Assembly: GCF_030936135.1 (NCBI RefSeq) | Contig: NW_026776913.1 | Location: 1,612,001-1,676,000, forward strand | Direction: 5' to 3' | Source: Gavia stellata | Lineage: Eukaryota; Chordata; Aves; Gaviiformes; Gaviidae | DNA length: 64,000 nt | Shown: positions 11,283 through 22,474 of the stretch, one piece after another | Layout of the letters: the number at the start of each line of letters is the position of its first letter | How positions within the stretch are numbered: position 1 is the first letter of the stretch | Position numbers and translations under genes: made by a program | Notes under the pieces: model-generated | Told to the model about the DNA's origin: nothing | What the model saw: the letters and a program-made list of their open reading frames with translations, nothing else | The model's database searches: none

Positions 11283-11530
11283 GCCAGGGGAGGGGCTCGC
11301 TTTGTGGATTAGGGTTTGTGTTGGGCTGTGGGGAGGGTGAGGGTCAAGGCTAGCATTTAATGGCAGGGATAAAGGCTGGGAATTGGAGTGAGAAACAGGG
11401 TAGGAGGAGGAGTTTCTGGTTTGGGGCTTTGGTTTAGAGGTAAGGTTTGAGGTTAGGGATTAGAGCAGTGGGTTCCTGTCAGGGTGAAGGGTGCCATTTT
11501 GGGGTAGGGTTAGGGCTTGAGGTTACTGCT
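11283..11530 (+). repeat. degenerate telomere-like G-rich stretch (left copy)
   Basis: About 250 bp very rich in G and T on the plus strand, with many near-TTAGGG units (for example GATTAGGGTTTG, GTAGGGTTAGGGC, GGTTAGGGATTAG). It looks like a decayed interstitial telomeric or G-rich minisatellite tract. An almost identical copy is at 44,206-44,455. Confidence 0.5.
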
Positions 11531-11539
11531 TAGAAAGAG

Positions 11540-12900
11540 GGTAAAGGCCTCACGTGAATGTTTTCTCAGTCAGTATCATGGTGGCATCAAAACTACCCAA
11601 ATGCATCTTTCCTCTTCAAAACCTTTCATCTCTCTTGGCCAAACCTCTCTTCCCTCCTCCAAATCTTGTCCCAGCTCCCCCTGACCTCCCCAAATCTGTC
11701 ATCTTGTTGGGGGCAGCATTGCAATGGCTTTCGAGACCTCAGAGTATCTGTATTCCCACCGCTGGCTGCTCAGACCTGACCTCACAGCCAGCACCCAAGG
11801 GGACACAGCGTGCTGCTGTGCTGGAGAGGCCTCGTCACAGCGCTGCCCAGCGGCGCTGAAGGCAGGCGATGTCTTCCACCACCCCGAGGTACCCTGCCTG
11901 CCTACCAGCTCAGGCTCCAGAAGGGCTCCCAGATGTCATGGGATTCATTTCCCACGTGGGTGCTTCAGCTCCAAAGGACAGCGACCACCTCTGCGTGGGT
12001 AACTGAATCCAGTAGATTTTCAGGAGAAAACTGGAAACCTCTGCAGAAAAGAACTCGATGTAATACCTGGAAAAATCTTCCTTTCCAGCATGGCTGGCTT
12101 TTCATGAAGTTTCATGATTTTCTTCATAGTTTTTTATTAATAGCAGCAAGGGCAGGTACGGGCAAGCTGATTACACTCCCTCGCTCTCTGTGAGTGGTTT
12201 TATGCAGCCCCTCAGCAAAATAAATTTTCTTATCATTTCTTCAATTGGAGAAGCATTGCTCAGAAGAACTTCTGTCTTTATACTGGCACATTTCATCTCT
12301 ACTTCTGCCTCTCTGTCTTTTCTCCTTCCTCTGCCTTTTCTGTCTCCAAGGAAAAGACTCACTGCATGACAGAATAACTCAGGTTGGAAGAGACTTGACC
12401 ATTGTCTTGTCCATCTCTCCTGCTCGAGGCAGGAGATGCTCACCCTGATGGCTCAGCCCTGGGTATGTCCCTCAGTGACACTCACCATCCCCACTGTCAC
12501 TAGACACACCCAGAGATCAGTTCAAAATCCATCCCTTGGTCTCTAAGAGGTCATAATGTGACAAGGAGGTTTTTGCTCCCATATCCGTGGATCAATGGGC
12601 CCTTTTGGACTCTTGTTCTGCTTGATAGCAGCTTTGGAAGAAGAGCCAACCATGCAGGAAGCGTTCAGGGGAGACCCCATTTTACTACAGAGCTAGTGTG
12701 AGAGAGTCAGATATGAGCCAGAGTTACACAAATTTTTCTGAGGTGGCCAGATGAGAGAGAGCACGTTCCTGCCTCAGGTGTAGTGGGACAAATTCAAACA
12801 GTCATGCAGGAAAATGACAGGGAGAAATAACAACAACAAAACCAGCAACAGAGTGAATAAACAAAGCTCTAACACATTACAGGATGCACTGGGAATCATG
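11540..12900. other. 3' flank of the left OR, unassigned
   Basis: Noncoding sequence downstream of the minus-strand OR, nearly identical to 44,460-45,825. No gene or RNA gene recognised. The only minus-strand AATAAA I see is near 12,133-12,138, about 790 bases past the OR stop, and I do not claim it as the polyadenylation signal. Confidence 0.5.
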
Positions 12901-12920
12901 TGTGAAGGAGATGGCAGGTC

Positions 12921-13853
12921 TCAGCTGTTGAAAAGTGTCCGTGAAAACCATTTCTTGATGGCATCCTTGAGCTCCTGGTTCCTCATGCTGTAGATGAGGG
13001 GGTTCACTGCTGGAGGCACCACTGAGTACAGAATTGCCACCACCAGGTCCAGGGATGGGGAGGAGATGGAGGGGGGCTTCAGGTAGGAAAACATGATGGT
13101 GCTGAGGAACAGGGACACCACAGCCACGTGAGGGAGGCACGTGGAAAAGGCTTTGTGCCGTCCCTGCTCAGAGGGGATCCTCAGCACGGCCCTCAAGATC
13201 TGCACATAGGACAGCACAATGAAAACAAAACACCCAAAACTAAAACAAGCACTAACCACAAGAAGCCCAACTACCCTGAGGTAGGCGTCTGAGCAGGAGA
13301 GCTTGAGGATCTGTGGGATTTCACAGAAGAACTGGTCCACAGCATTACCTTGGCAGAGTGGTAGTGAAAATGTATTGGCTGTGTGCAGCACAGCATTGAG
13401 CAACCCACTGCCCCAGGCAGCTGCTGCCATGTGGACACAAGCTCTGCTGCCCAGGAGGGTCCCGTAGTGCAGGGGATTGCAGATGGCAATGTAGCGGTCA
13501 TAGGCCATGATGGTGAGAAGAGAAAACTCTGCTGCACTGAGAAAGAGAAACAGAAATACCTGGGCAGCACATCCTGAGTAGGAAATGGCCCTGGTGTGCC
13601 AGAGGGAATTGGCCATGGCTTTGGGGAGAGTGGTGGAGATGGAGCCCAGGTCGATGAAAGAAAGGTTGAGGAGGAAGAAGTACATGGGGCTGTGGAGGAG
13701 GTGGTCGCAGGCTATGGCGGTGATGATGAGGCCATTTCCCAGGAGGGCAGCCAGGTAGATGCCCAGGAAGAGGCAGAAGTGCAAGAGCTGCAGCTCCCGC
13801 GTGTCTGTGAATGCCAGGAGGAGGAACTGGGTGATAGAGCTGCTGTTGGACAT
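12921..13853 (-). CDS. olfactory receptor, OR14-like (gamma-c), intact
   Basis: Encodes a 310-residue seven-transmembrane odorant receptor, expected in the membrane of olfactory sensory neurons and coupled to the olfactory G protein. Hallmarks by residue: N-glycosylation site NSS at 3-5, the GN of helix 1 at 39-40, PMYFFL 56-61, the paired cysteines C95 and C177, MAYDRY 116-121, KAFSTC 234-239, NPLIYSMRN 284-292. Seven hydrophobic helices span roughly 24-290. The length is normal for the family and no break is seen. I start at the ATG at 13853-13851 because the only upstream extension uses TTG and a strong splice acceptor lies 24 bases upstream. Its duplicate is at 45,845-46,777. OR14-like assignment comes from the MSNSSSITQFLLLAF-type N-terminus typical of bird gamma-c receptors. 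Confidence 0.93.
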   Translation of the reverse strand: MSNSSSITQFLLLAFTDTRELQLLHFCLFLGIYLAALLGNGLIITAIACDHLLHSPMYFFLLNLSFIDLGSISTTLPKAMANSLWHTRAISYSGCAAQVFLFLFLSAAEFSLLTIMAYDRYIAICNPLHYGTLLGSRACVHMAAAAWGSGLLNAVLHTANTFSLPLCQGNAVDQFFCEIPQILKLSCSDAYLRVVGLLVVSACFSFGCFVFIVLSYVQILRAVLRIPSEQGRHKAFSTCLPHVAVVSLFLSTIMFSYLKPPSISSPSLDLVVAILYSVVPPAVNPLIYSMRNQELKDAIKKWFSRTLFNS

Positions 13854-13876
13854 TTTCTTCCTCCGGGCATGGGGAA

Positions 13877-13900
13877 CTGTGCAAGGAGAAAAAGGCAGTG
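13877..13900 (-). promoter_or_regulatory. splice acceptor before left OR coding exon
   Basis: On the minus strand the sequence reads CTTTTTCTCCTTGCACAG, a textbook polypyrimidine tract plus CAG, placing the exon start at 13,876, 23 bases before the ATG. ORs usually have an intronless coding region with one or more upstream noncoding exons, which fits. Confidence 0.7.
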
Positions 13901-13989
13901 ACAAGTTGAGAAGGACTTCTCTGACTTCCCCCTCCCTCAGCTGAACGATGAGTGAGTCAGCTCACTCCCCAACCCCACCAACTGAGCGA

Positions 13990-15305
13990 CATGGTGCCTC
14001 ACAGTTTAAAAAAAACCTGAGGCATCTACCTGCCATGAAGACACACCTGGCGCTGTGTCCCCAGACTTGAAGTCAAAACAGAAGCTGACCTTCACCCTCC
14101 ACACCAACTCCTGAGATTGAGAGCACCACAGGCAGGTGTGGAAATACATAATATGTCTGTGGTCTGAAAAACTGAAGCAAGGAGAGAAAGGCTGATGGGT
14201 ATGAAGTGAAGCCTTCCCCTTACCCAGCCGTGCTCTCCACCTCACAGATAGCAACACTGCAGGGCACTTGTTTTTAGCATATTTGTTGTGTATCGACTGT
14301 AGGACACATGCACTGGTCCTACGCTGGAGGTCCAGCTGCTGAGGAGGTGAACAACCCTCTGCAAATGTCCTCAGAGTGATCTGGAGCTGAGGGCAGCCCT
14401 GACCCACACAGCACCCTCTCAACAGCAGAAGCACCCTGCCATCGCACTGGTCTCTCCTTCCACCCCCAGCTTCTCCCCACAGCGCCGTGGGGAGCTCCCC
14501 GGGCAGGCTGAGTGCTGACCCTGGCAGGCGGCAGAGTCCCTGCCCCAGCACCCAGCCCCGGGGGTGCAGGGACCCTGCTCGGAAGGACAGCCCTGGGCAC
14601 CCCTGGCTGCACACCCACCTTCACACCCTGAAGCCGTCCCTGGCAGAAGGCAGCCCTCATGCCCTGTCCCTCTGATGGTGCAGCAGGGAAGCCCTGCTCT
14701 GGGGCACCTCCTCCTCCTCTACACTGGAGAACCTGTGACAGTTCTCCCTGAAAGCTCTCAGAGTTTGTGGGATGTGCCAGCATTAGGAGATCTGCCCATG
14801 AACTGTACCTAAATCGCCCTGCAGCCAGAGACTTCCCGTGTCAAGGGCTGTGAAGATTTCTCCTCCAGTGAGCTCGCCTCTGTCCTCCCACCCCAGACTG
14901 CCTTTAAACCCTTCAATGCCTCACTCCTCATCCCTGGGAGAAGGCAGCCGTCATGCCCTGCCACCTCCTCTACACAGGAGTGAGATTCCTGGGGACTATG
15001 CCACGTTTATGAGAGCCCTCCACAAACTCCAGCTGCATTGCCCTGCAGCCAGAGACTTACCATGTCAAGGGCTGTGAAGATTTCTCCTACTTTGCGCTCT
15101 CAGCATACTCCTCCTCCTGACTGACTTAAACCCTTCGCTGCCTCACTCCTCTCCCCTCGGTGCCTGCAGGCAGTGCCCTCAGCCCTTCTGAGCTTTGCAG
15201 AGGAGCTGCTCCTGGGCAGAGCTGTCTCTCGGCAGTGATGCCCGCTTGCCCTGAGCTCCCTCTGTCCCAGGAGCCCGGCACAGCTCAGCAGCAGAGGACC
15301 ATCTC
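13990..15305 (-). repeat. OR upstream homology block (left), with internal tandem duplication
   Basis: Region upstream of the left OR that matches 46,930-47,990 (right copy) and, inverted, 25,855-26,560 upstream of the middle OR. Relative to the right copy it has about 260 extra bases (around 14,722-14,985). The block containing GTCAAGGGCTGTGAAGATTT occurs twice, at 14,840 and 15,064, but once in the other two ORs. Long open frames here are GC-rich and not conserved as proteins. Confidence 0.65.
15061..15095 (-). promoter_or_regulatory. candidate 5' noncoding exon 3' end and splice donor, left OR
   Basis: On the minus strand CCCTTGACATG is followed by GTAAGTCTCTGG, a near-perfect donor with its GT at 15,060-15,059. 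The same exon end and donor precede the other two intact ORs. Spliced to the acceptor at 13,877 it would remove an intron of about 1.2 kb. The exon's upstream end is not determinable by eye; the feature covers only the conserved part next to the donor. A second copy of the exon (about 14,836-14,870) has GG instead of GT at the donor. Confidence 0.55.
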
Positions 15306-15309
15306 AAGG

Positions 15310-16000
15310 TGTTTTAATGACCCCTCAGGTGGGTTTGGTGCCGAGTCCATAAACCTCAGACAGGGAGAGGAAGTTGAAGAAACCTCTCAAGAAGTCAGTG
15401 TCTGATGCAATCTCCACTGTTTCTTGGAGTGTTAATGGGTCCCACGGAGGGACATTGCTGACAAAGCCTCCCCAGGGGCTGCTTAGAGCAGAAAACTCCA
15501 GGCAGTGATGACAGTTAGGCAAAGGCAATGTGAAGGAAGAGATTCTGAGTAACCCTGGATGTGTTACCTAAAGGCAAAGGGCCAAGCTCTGACCCCCAGC
15601 CCCTGGGAAGGAGATCCGGTCCCTCACACATTGCTCAGGGCTCTTCCTGGGGCGGTGTGATGTGGGGATGGGCAATGCCCAGGGCAGGACTACGGTACGA
15701 TACCTCCCAGGCTCCCAGGTGGGGAAGGGGAGGCAATGAGCCCCGAGTGCTGTAAGGACAAGGTGCTTCCTCATGGGTGTCAGTGGCAGAGACAACAGCC
15801 ACAGCCGAGGAGGGAAAGAGCTGATCTCTCTTGGGGGCTTTTTCGACTTCATCCCTCTCTCATCTCCACCATTGGCTGTCCTACGGTCTCCCACACCTGC
15901 ACCTCTTTCTCTGCAGGCTGTAGACATCCACCCTGCTACCCCACCTGGCTCTCACCTGAGCATCTTCCTTTACTGATATCTCTCCATCCTTCCTCGTTGT
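15310..16000 (+). repeat. recurrent unknown module, copy 3
   Basis: Starts at GTGTTTTAATGACCCCTCA and follows the common order: CTCTCAAGAAGTCAGTG, GTTAATGGGTCCCACGG, GCCTCCCCAGGGGCTGC, GCTCAGGGCTCTTCCTGG, GGCAATGAGCCCCGAGTGC. It abuts the OR upstream block on one side and degenerate CR1 on the other. Near-identical to 48,000-48,700. Confidence 0.6.
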
Positions 16001-16049
16001 CCCTTGCAACACAAAGCCTTGGGTTGATCCAGTCTCCCTCTGGGTGACT

Positions 16050-16625
16050 TCTTACACCACAGCACTGCCCTTCGAGTGACATTTCTCTTTCCTCGTGTCC
16101 AGTCTGGAGCTCTCCAGCTGCACTTTGTGCTATAAGTTCTTTCTCATGCCATTTCCCACTACGAACAAAAGATTCATCATCTCTGAAACCACCTTTCCAG
16201 CAGTCTCAGGCTACTCCTATACTGCTCTGAGCCTCTCTGCCACTGGGTCAATGCTGCCCAGGTCCCTCAGCCGCCCCACACAGATCATATGCACCCGGTC
16301 CCATACCCCATCTTGGCAGACCTGCACTCGACACTCTCTAGTTCCTCCTGACTTCTCCAAACTGGGGAGCCGCCCTCTGGGACATACCCATGTGTGTGGA
16401 GCCACACCAGTGCTGAGTCAAGGGGGATGATCTCTCAAGTTGTCTGGGTGGCCCACACTCCTCCTAACACAGCCCCACGTGCAGCTGCCCTTGTTCATAG
16501 GGACCATACGCTACCGGTTGTAGGGCATCCCTCGTAGTGCCCAGGCCCTGCTCCTCAGCTGCTCACGTCCCAGCCTGTCCTGATGTATGGGGTTATTCTC
16601 CCCTCGCCCCCCACCACTGCAGCTC
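16050..16625 (-). mobile_element. degenerate CR1 3' region, minus strand (left copy)
   Basis: Blocks matching antisense CR1: TGTCCAGTCTGGAGCTCTCC (16,097), GGAGCCACACCAGTGCTGAG (16,399), GGGGGATGATCTC (16,421) and TGATGTATGGGGTTATTCTC (16,581). No open frame. It ends directly before the OR pseudogene ATG at 16,636, so the OR promoter region has been replaced by CR1. Confidence 0.6.
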
Positions 16626-16635
16626 GGATGCAGAA

Positions 16636-19202
16636 ATGTTGAACCATACAACTGTCACAGAGTTCCTTCTCTTGGGCTTCCCCTCCCTCCACCATCAGGA
16701 GCCCCTCATGGCAATCGCTCTCCTGGCTTCGTACCTGGTGATCTTAGGGACAAACCTGCTGATCATTCCCTCATTCTTGCTGAAGGAGACCTCCACAGTC
16801 CCACAGACTTTTCCCTCTGTAACCTCTCCTGTTTGGAGGTTTTCATCACCATATCCATCATACCCAAAGCCGTAGAAAACTTGTGCATGGCCAGCAAAGC
16901 CATATCCTGCCCAGGCTGCTTAACTCAGTGCTACTTCTGCTCCCTTCTGGACTGCATCTTCATTTATGTCCAGCCTTCAAGTCACCTCATTTCCTGAAAC
17001 AAGGCAGTGGCCCTTCTCAACACAGTGCCAACTCCTTTGATGAGTCCCTTTGTTTTCAGGCTCAGGAACCAGCTGATGAAAGATGCTCTCAAGGCAGGTT
17101 TCAAAAGAAGTGGGATAATCTTCAGAAACTGCTTTTCCACCTGAGGAGAGGTGTTGTAAGTGGATTTTGAAAGGGGAGAGGGGTGGGGAGGGCAAACACA
17201 TGATTATGATGCATCTGCAGAAATGAGACCTCTCTTTCTTAGCAGTGTAAGATCTCCTTAATCGAATATCACACCAGACTCTCTTCTGCAACACGTCATC
17301 ATAAGATGACCCTGCATAGCAATGCCTTTCAAATGACCTACAAGCACTTTACAAACCCTGGTGAATACCACAGTGGCATTTTCTAAGCGTGCAAACCAAG
17401 ACAGAGAGCAACAAGCAGAGGACTTCATCCCTCCATGGCACACCCAATTCTCAACAAGCTTCGCCCTCGTCCGGTTCTCATGCAACTGCGCCTTGCTCCG
17501 AAATCTGGTTTCCTGCTTATTTTGGTGACAGATCTTTGCTGAACCTCTTAGTCTTTAGGAAATGACAGGACATAGGTGGAACACAATGAAGAGAACAATA
17601 ACAGCTTAATTTTTCGACCAAGTGGAAAATACATCTCCGTTAACGTCCTGGTCAGAACAAAAACATGCCTGAAATTCAGTCCAGTTGAACTGTTGAGAAT
17701 GACCTCTCTTCTATTTTGGTCCAGAATCTAGAATATTGGTCAGGAATGTAGTTTGGAGTAACAGTGCACCTGTCTCCAGATCACTCATGTTTGGTGAAAC
17801 AAATGTCCAGTCCTTGACACAATGCTCCCAGAGCCAATACTTCAGCTAATCCAGCACATTCAGAGGAATTAGCTTGTTCAGACATAGACTTTTATAACTT
17901 TAATGTCTAAAAAGATGAGTTCATTCTCTGGCCTCCTTTGATAGCGGGGAAGGATCAGCACTCTAGAGGGTGATATCATCTCCTCCTACAGTGGTCTTCA
18001 GGAGAACTGTACTTAGCATTGACTTGGCAGCTTAGTTTTCCCATAGGTAATGCCAAGTGCCCTGAGCCACATACCGGGCAACGTGTGGTCATTTGCAGAA
18101 GGGAGGGACTCTTGCTCAGCGGGGCCCTCCTTTGAAGACCTGAGGGTTACAACTGTACCTTAAAGTCTCTCCAAAATTAAAAGGAAACCTCTCCTCTTCT
18201 CTAATCCCTATCACAGTGTTGCCATTTAGTGCCAGTGGCTCTTGGCACAGTGGCAGCTATGAAGTGAGACCATGTTTCTTGGTACAGTCCTGTCCTGCCT
18301 ATCTTCTCATTCCAGCTCCCTCTTCCCTCTAGATACCCTCTCTGTGTGCTTGACACTGCTGAACCCAGATACAGGCAGCGTGGTGGTCAGTGCAGTCAGA
18401 GCTGTGGGGCATAAGCTAATGGGCACTCACACACCTCAGTGGACAGGCAGAGGTTGGGGCAGAGTGTATGGGGCCAGGGTGCCAAGACATGCCCCTTATG
18501 TTCTCAACTCTCTTAATCTCTCGCTGTCTCTTTCTCCATCTTGCTCGTATCTTAGGGATCCATCTCAATCCCTCAGCTCTCTCACAGTTGTCTCTCAGCC
18601 ATCTACATGGGATGTGATTTACAGCGAGCAGTGAATCTGAGGCACCCTCCCCATGGAAGCACCTTCAGGAACAACGCACCCTAGTGTAGGTGGGGTGAAT
18701 GACTGAGTAAAAGGGCTCCTCCATTCCAGGAGCTCTCTGGGCTGTCTAGGTGACTGCCTCGGCCATCTCCAAGTCACGATAAAGATATGAAGTTTGAGAC
18801 AGGGAATCATCAGGGACTTGTGCCAAATTGGGGAGCCACCCACTGGGACACACCCATGTGTGTGGAGCCTTCCCATTTGGACTCACACTGGTATCCTACA
18901 TCTGCATCAGAGCTGCAGTCCTGAGGATCCCAACCACCATGGGGAGGCAGAAGGCCTTCTCCACCCGCTCCTCTCACCTCATCGTGGTGACTGTTTTCTA
19001 TGGCACCCTCGTCCTTGTCTATATGACACCCAGGACAGCCTCCCTGAGGCAGCTCCATGAAGTCCTCTCCTTTTTCTACACCATCCTCATGCCCCTGGTC
19101 AATCCACTCCTCTACAGCCTGCGGAACAGGGAGGTCAAGGGGGCTCTTGGGAATGCACTCAGAAAAACTGTGGCCTGCCTTGAGAGCTCATACATGTTGT
19201 GA
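16636..19202 (+). pseudogene. olfactory receptor pseudogene, split and missing its middle (left)
   Basis: A class II OR of a different family from the three intact genes, perhaps OR6-like. The N-terminal part (ATG at 16,636, MLNHTTVTEFLLLGFPSLH) covers helices 1-3 and shifts frame near 16,802 by one missing base compared with the right copy. It stops at 16,997 before the DRY motif. The C-terminal part (about 18,870-19,202) resumes at the end of helix 5 (LVSYICIRAAVLRIP) with KAFSTRSSHL, FYGTLVLVYM and NPLLYSLRNRE, ending at a TGA. The DRY region and helices 4-5 are absent, replaced by about 1.9 kb of noncoding DNA. It cannot encode a receptor. Confidence 0.85.
17000..18820. other. noncoding insertion between the OR pseudogene halves
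   Basis: About 1.8 kb with no coding or repeat signature I can name, conserved in the right copy (49,695-51,515). It ends with a 47-bp sequence (18,823-18,869) that repeats 16,357-16,403 of the CR1 fragment upstream with four mismatches. Confidence 0.6.
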
Positions 19203-22200
19203 TCCACCAGGAATAAACAGGTGGTGGATCTCTTCTGATCAAGTGGGGACCACTCGTAAGTGCCTCTTTTGTGTACCAGGTATATCTTTAGAAGTGCAGA
19301 ATCTTGGGACTGGTTGTGGAATGAGAAGCGGGAGAAGGGAATTTGTGTCTTAAAGAAATATAGGTCTGGTCTTGAAGAGTGTAAAAAACTTGCCTGGCTT
19401 TCTTCCTTCTTTAAAGTAAAGCCAGTTGTGATCCTGGAAGTGGGAGCTGTTGAAATGCCGGACCTGCCCAGGAGTGGGAGGAAACTGACTCTAAGCATGC
19501 TGTTTTCTCTTCTGTCACCCAGCTAGGCTGAGGCGTGGCATTCCTGCATGTCTGGGATTCCTCAGGGCATCTCCCTATTGGCAGGGAGAAGTGGGCAGCT
19601 GGATCAAGCCCTTCCACTGGACATGTCTAAATCCAACTCGGTGAATCCAATCCCTCTTGTTCTCTGGGCTTCCTAGCAGAGGACAACTGTGAAAGCTACT
19701 CTGATAGGGTCAGCTCCTCTGAAAAAAAAAAAAAGTAGATCCTTGCGCAGAGGAAAGATGCACAAGTTGGGTCTCAGTTTCCCCATCTTTTAACACAGAA
19801 ATCATTACTTCCCCCTTCTTTCCTTCTCATATTCTGACTCCCCTCCAACAATGTAATTACTTATTTGTGTCCCACTGTCTGACTTAGATACTGCAAACCG
19901 AGTCCTCCTGTTTTCTTCTTTCTTGCAAAAGAGAGCAAGGTCAGCTCATGGGGCATGACTGAGCACACACACCCCCAGCAGCAGGCTCTCCCCATTTCCT
20001 AGGCTGAGGCAAGCGCACAAGGTGGGAATGTCTCCATCATCTCTGATTTGCGCAAGGGCCTTCAGCCCTGACATACTCCCACAACACACTTGTTCCTCCT
20101 CCACCCACAGACAGAAATTCCTTCCCACTTCCAGGCTCAGGTCTTGGTTGCAAGAATTTGCTGCACTTCAGAAGAGGCCTTGAGCTTCTTGGCTCTTCTT
20201 GGTGCTTAAGGCAATCTTCCGGGCTCCCTCCAGATTTCATGGGGGGAATTCTTGTCTCTAACAAGGACTTTGTGACAAGTTTTTATGAAATGTTTGTTTT
20301 TCTGTCATTCCTGTGTGTGGAAAGAGTAGACACAGAGAAGGAGGATATACACCAAAAGGGATGCGAGTGAAGTGCCAGTAAGAACCAGGTGAGCTCCCCC
20401 CATGCCTGTGGCTTCCTGGCAAGGAGTCTGTCCTGAGAAGGGCATCCAGCCTCTGCCACTCTGGAGTGGGGACACAAAAGATGACTTTTCAAGGGCACCT
20501 TTCCTCTGAACTGCTGTAGATTTGTCCTTGAGGATGAGGTATAATGGCTGACACTGCAAATACTTATTTAACTGGCATTGCCCAGAGTGGTCATCAGAGA
20601 TGCAAACTGCTGTGTTGCAGATATTTATATTTAGGCAGATTAATGTTGGGGGTTTGGTTTAGTTTTTTTTCTAATTTTTAAAATGCTGATACTCTTAGGG
20701 AAATCACACAAGCACCTGAAGGATTATTGAATATTTACTGAGAGAAGCCCCAGCAGATTAGCATCTCAAGCAATGGGATGCCAGGGGACAAGGAAAGGAT
20801 GGTTTGGGCACTGCCCTGGGATTTGGGAAACGGAAATGAGTTCTCCGCTCCTTGACACCCTGCCCTTTTCAGTGAGGGCTGTGAAAAACTCTGCCAACTA
20901 GGTCGGAATGCACAGCCGTGTCAAGGAACTTCTGTCTAACTGCAGCAATGTGGTCCTGACAGCTCAGGCATTGAGTTTCCATTGGAGTCCAAACCGCGAC
21001 AATTCACACTGCCTCCGTCTTCACTATGACACTGGGTGTTGTGTGACACAACTCTCCTGGATCTCCAGGCAGGATGGGCAAAAGTTTGATACCTCAACCG
21101 GAACTCTTCCTCTTCCTGGAAATGTCAATGCCACAGGCTCGAGCCAAGAGGCCCAAGAAACAAAACTTCCCGGAGGGTCAAGTAATGAAAACGTCCCCCA
21201 GGCTGTGGGACTTGCTCTTGACTGACCGAGAATTTGTGAGTCTGGACAAATTTGTGAGTCTTCACCTATTTTTCCCTCTCTCTTTGTAACTTGGCTCTCA
21301 GCATTTACATATTGAAACTGCTTTGCCACTTTGAAAATGTGTCTTTGAGAAACTAGCTCAGGATATATTTATTACCTTTTTTTTAGCCCAAATGAATATG
21401 CAGCATTGAAGTGGGTTTCCATATATGGAGCAGTTTTGCGCAATGTCTGCTCCAAGAGGAGAAATATCTCAGCCTGCAGTGGGTAAAGAGTGAAGCTGTG
21501 GGTGGTAAATGTGCTTCTTCAGACGATATGTGGTATGCATGCAAGAGAAAATGTTGTGAAGGTGAATGGGCATGAAAGAAATGGAAAACTGCCCATCCAA
21601 TGGAGCTCTGCAAGAGGAGGATGGAGCCATACATAACATGGCATGATCCAAGTGGGATCAGCATGGAGAGAAGACATTTGTAGGGAAGGTGTTGCAATGG
21701 AGTACCTTGACGTCACCCAACTGAAAAAGAGAGATTGGACAGTGCGCTGAAGTGATGGGCAGAAGTGTCCTGGGCTAAAGGACCTTGGCTAAGAGAAGGT
21801 TGGAGGGATTTGGGTTGCAGAGGTTTGAGGTAGTCCTTTCAAGATCTAAGCAGGCTGAGCTTTGGAGACAAGTGAAAATAAGGAAGCTCTCAAGGATGTT
21901 TTGCCATTTGTTGTACTATCTTTGCTCTCTCTTATCATTTAAAGATTACAGTATTGCCCTTAAGTAATCCATGCTCCATATGTTTTTTCTCTGCTTTTTT
22001 GAGGAGGGGGAGGTGGAAGAGAAGAATAGTTTCTTTTTTAACCAAAGGCAGCCAAAGGGCAGATCCCAGGTTAGCGAAAAGGTACAAAGGAAGGCAGAAT
22101 TTTGATGTGGTGTACACTGGCACAAGAGGATTACCTGCATTTCCATTCTCTGAAGACCTAACTGGGCGACTGAGAGCCTGGAAGCTCAGAGCTCCCTTCA

Positions 22201-22470
22201 TCTGCCCTGCATTTCAGCATGTAAAATGAAGCTAACTGAGTCATAAAGTTGGTTTTGATTCTCTTCACAGCCTAAAGCACAGCATGGGGCAGGAGACAGG
22301 CAGGACACCTAAAGAGGACTCACACTTCTCTGCACAAAAGCTTAGGTGCTTGCGGGAACCTCAGGAGGCATGGCATACCAATTCCAGGGTTCAACGACCT
22401 GGTCAAATGCCTTGTTTCCTTCTCTGTAATGGTGGCATTGATGCGTCACACCTGTGCGGACTCTGTACAA
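19203..22470. other. unassigned duplicated noncoding DNA (left)
   Basis: Noncoding. 19,930-22,325 has two other copies in the window (4,090-6,260 diverged, 52,620-55,040 close). A run of A residues is at 19,722-19,734. No RNA gene or coding family recognised. Confidence 0.6.
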
Positions 22471-22474
22471 GGAT

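Noticed and set aside
12133-12138. Minus-strand AATAAA as polyadenylation signal of the left OR
   Set aside because: About 790 bases from the stop, inside a T-rich run, with no supporting context.
13854-13904. 17-residue N-terminal extension of the left OR (also 46,778-46,828 on the right)
   Set aside because: It begins with TTG and spans the splice acceptor, so it is not part of the mature coding exon.
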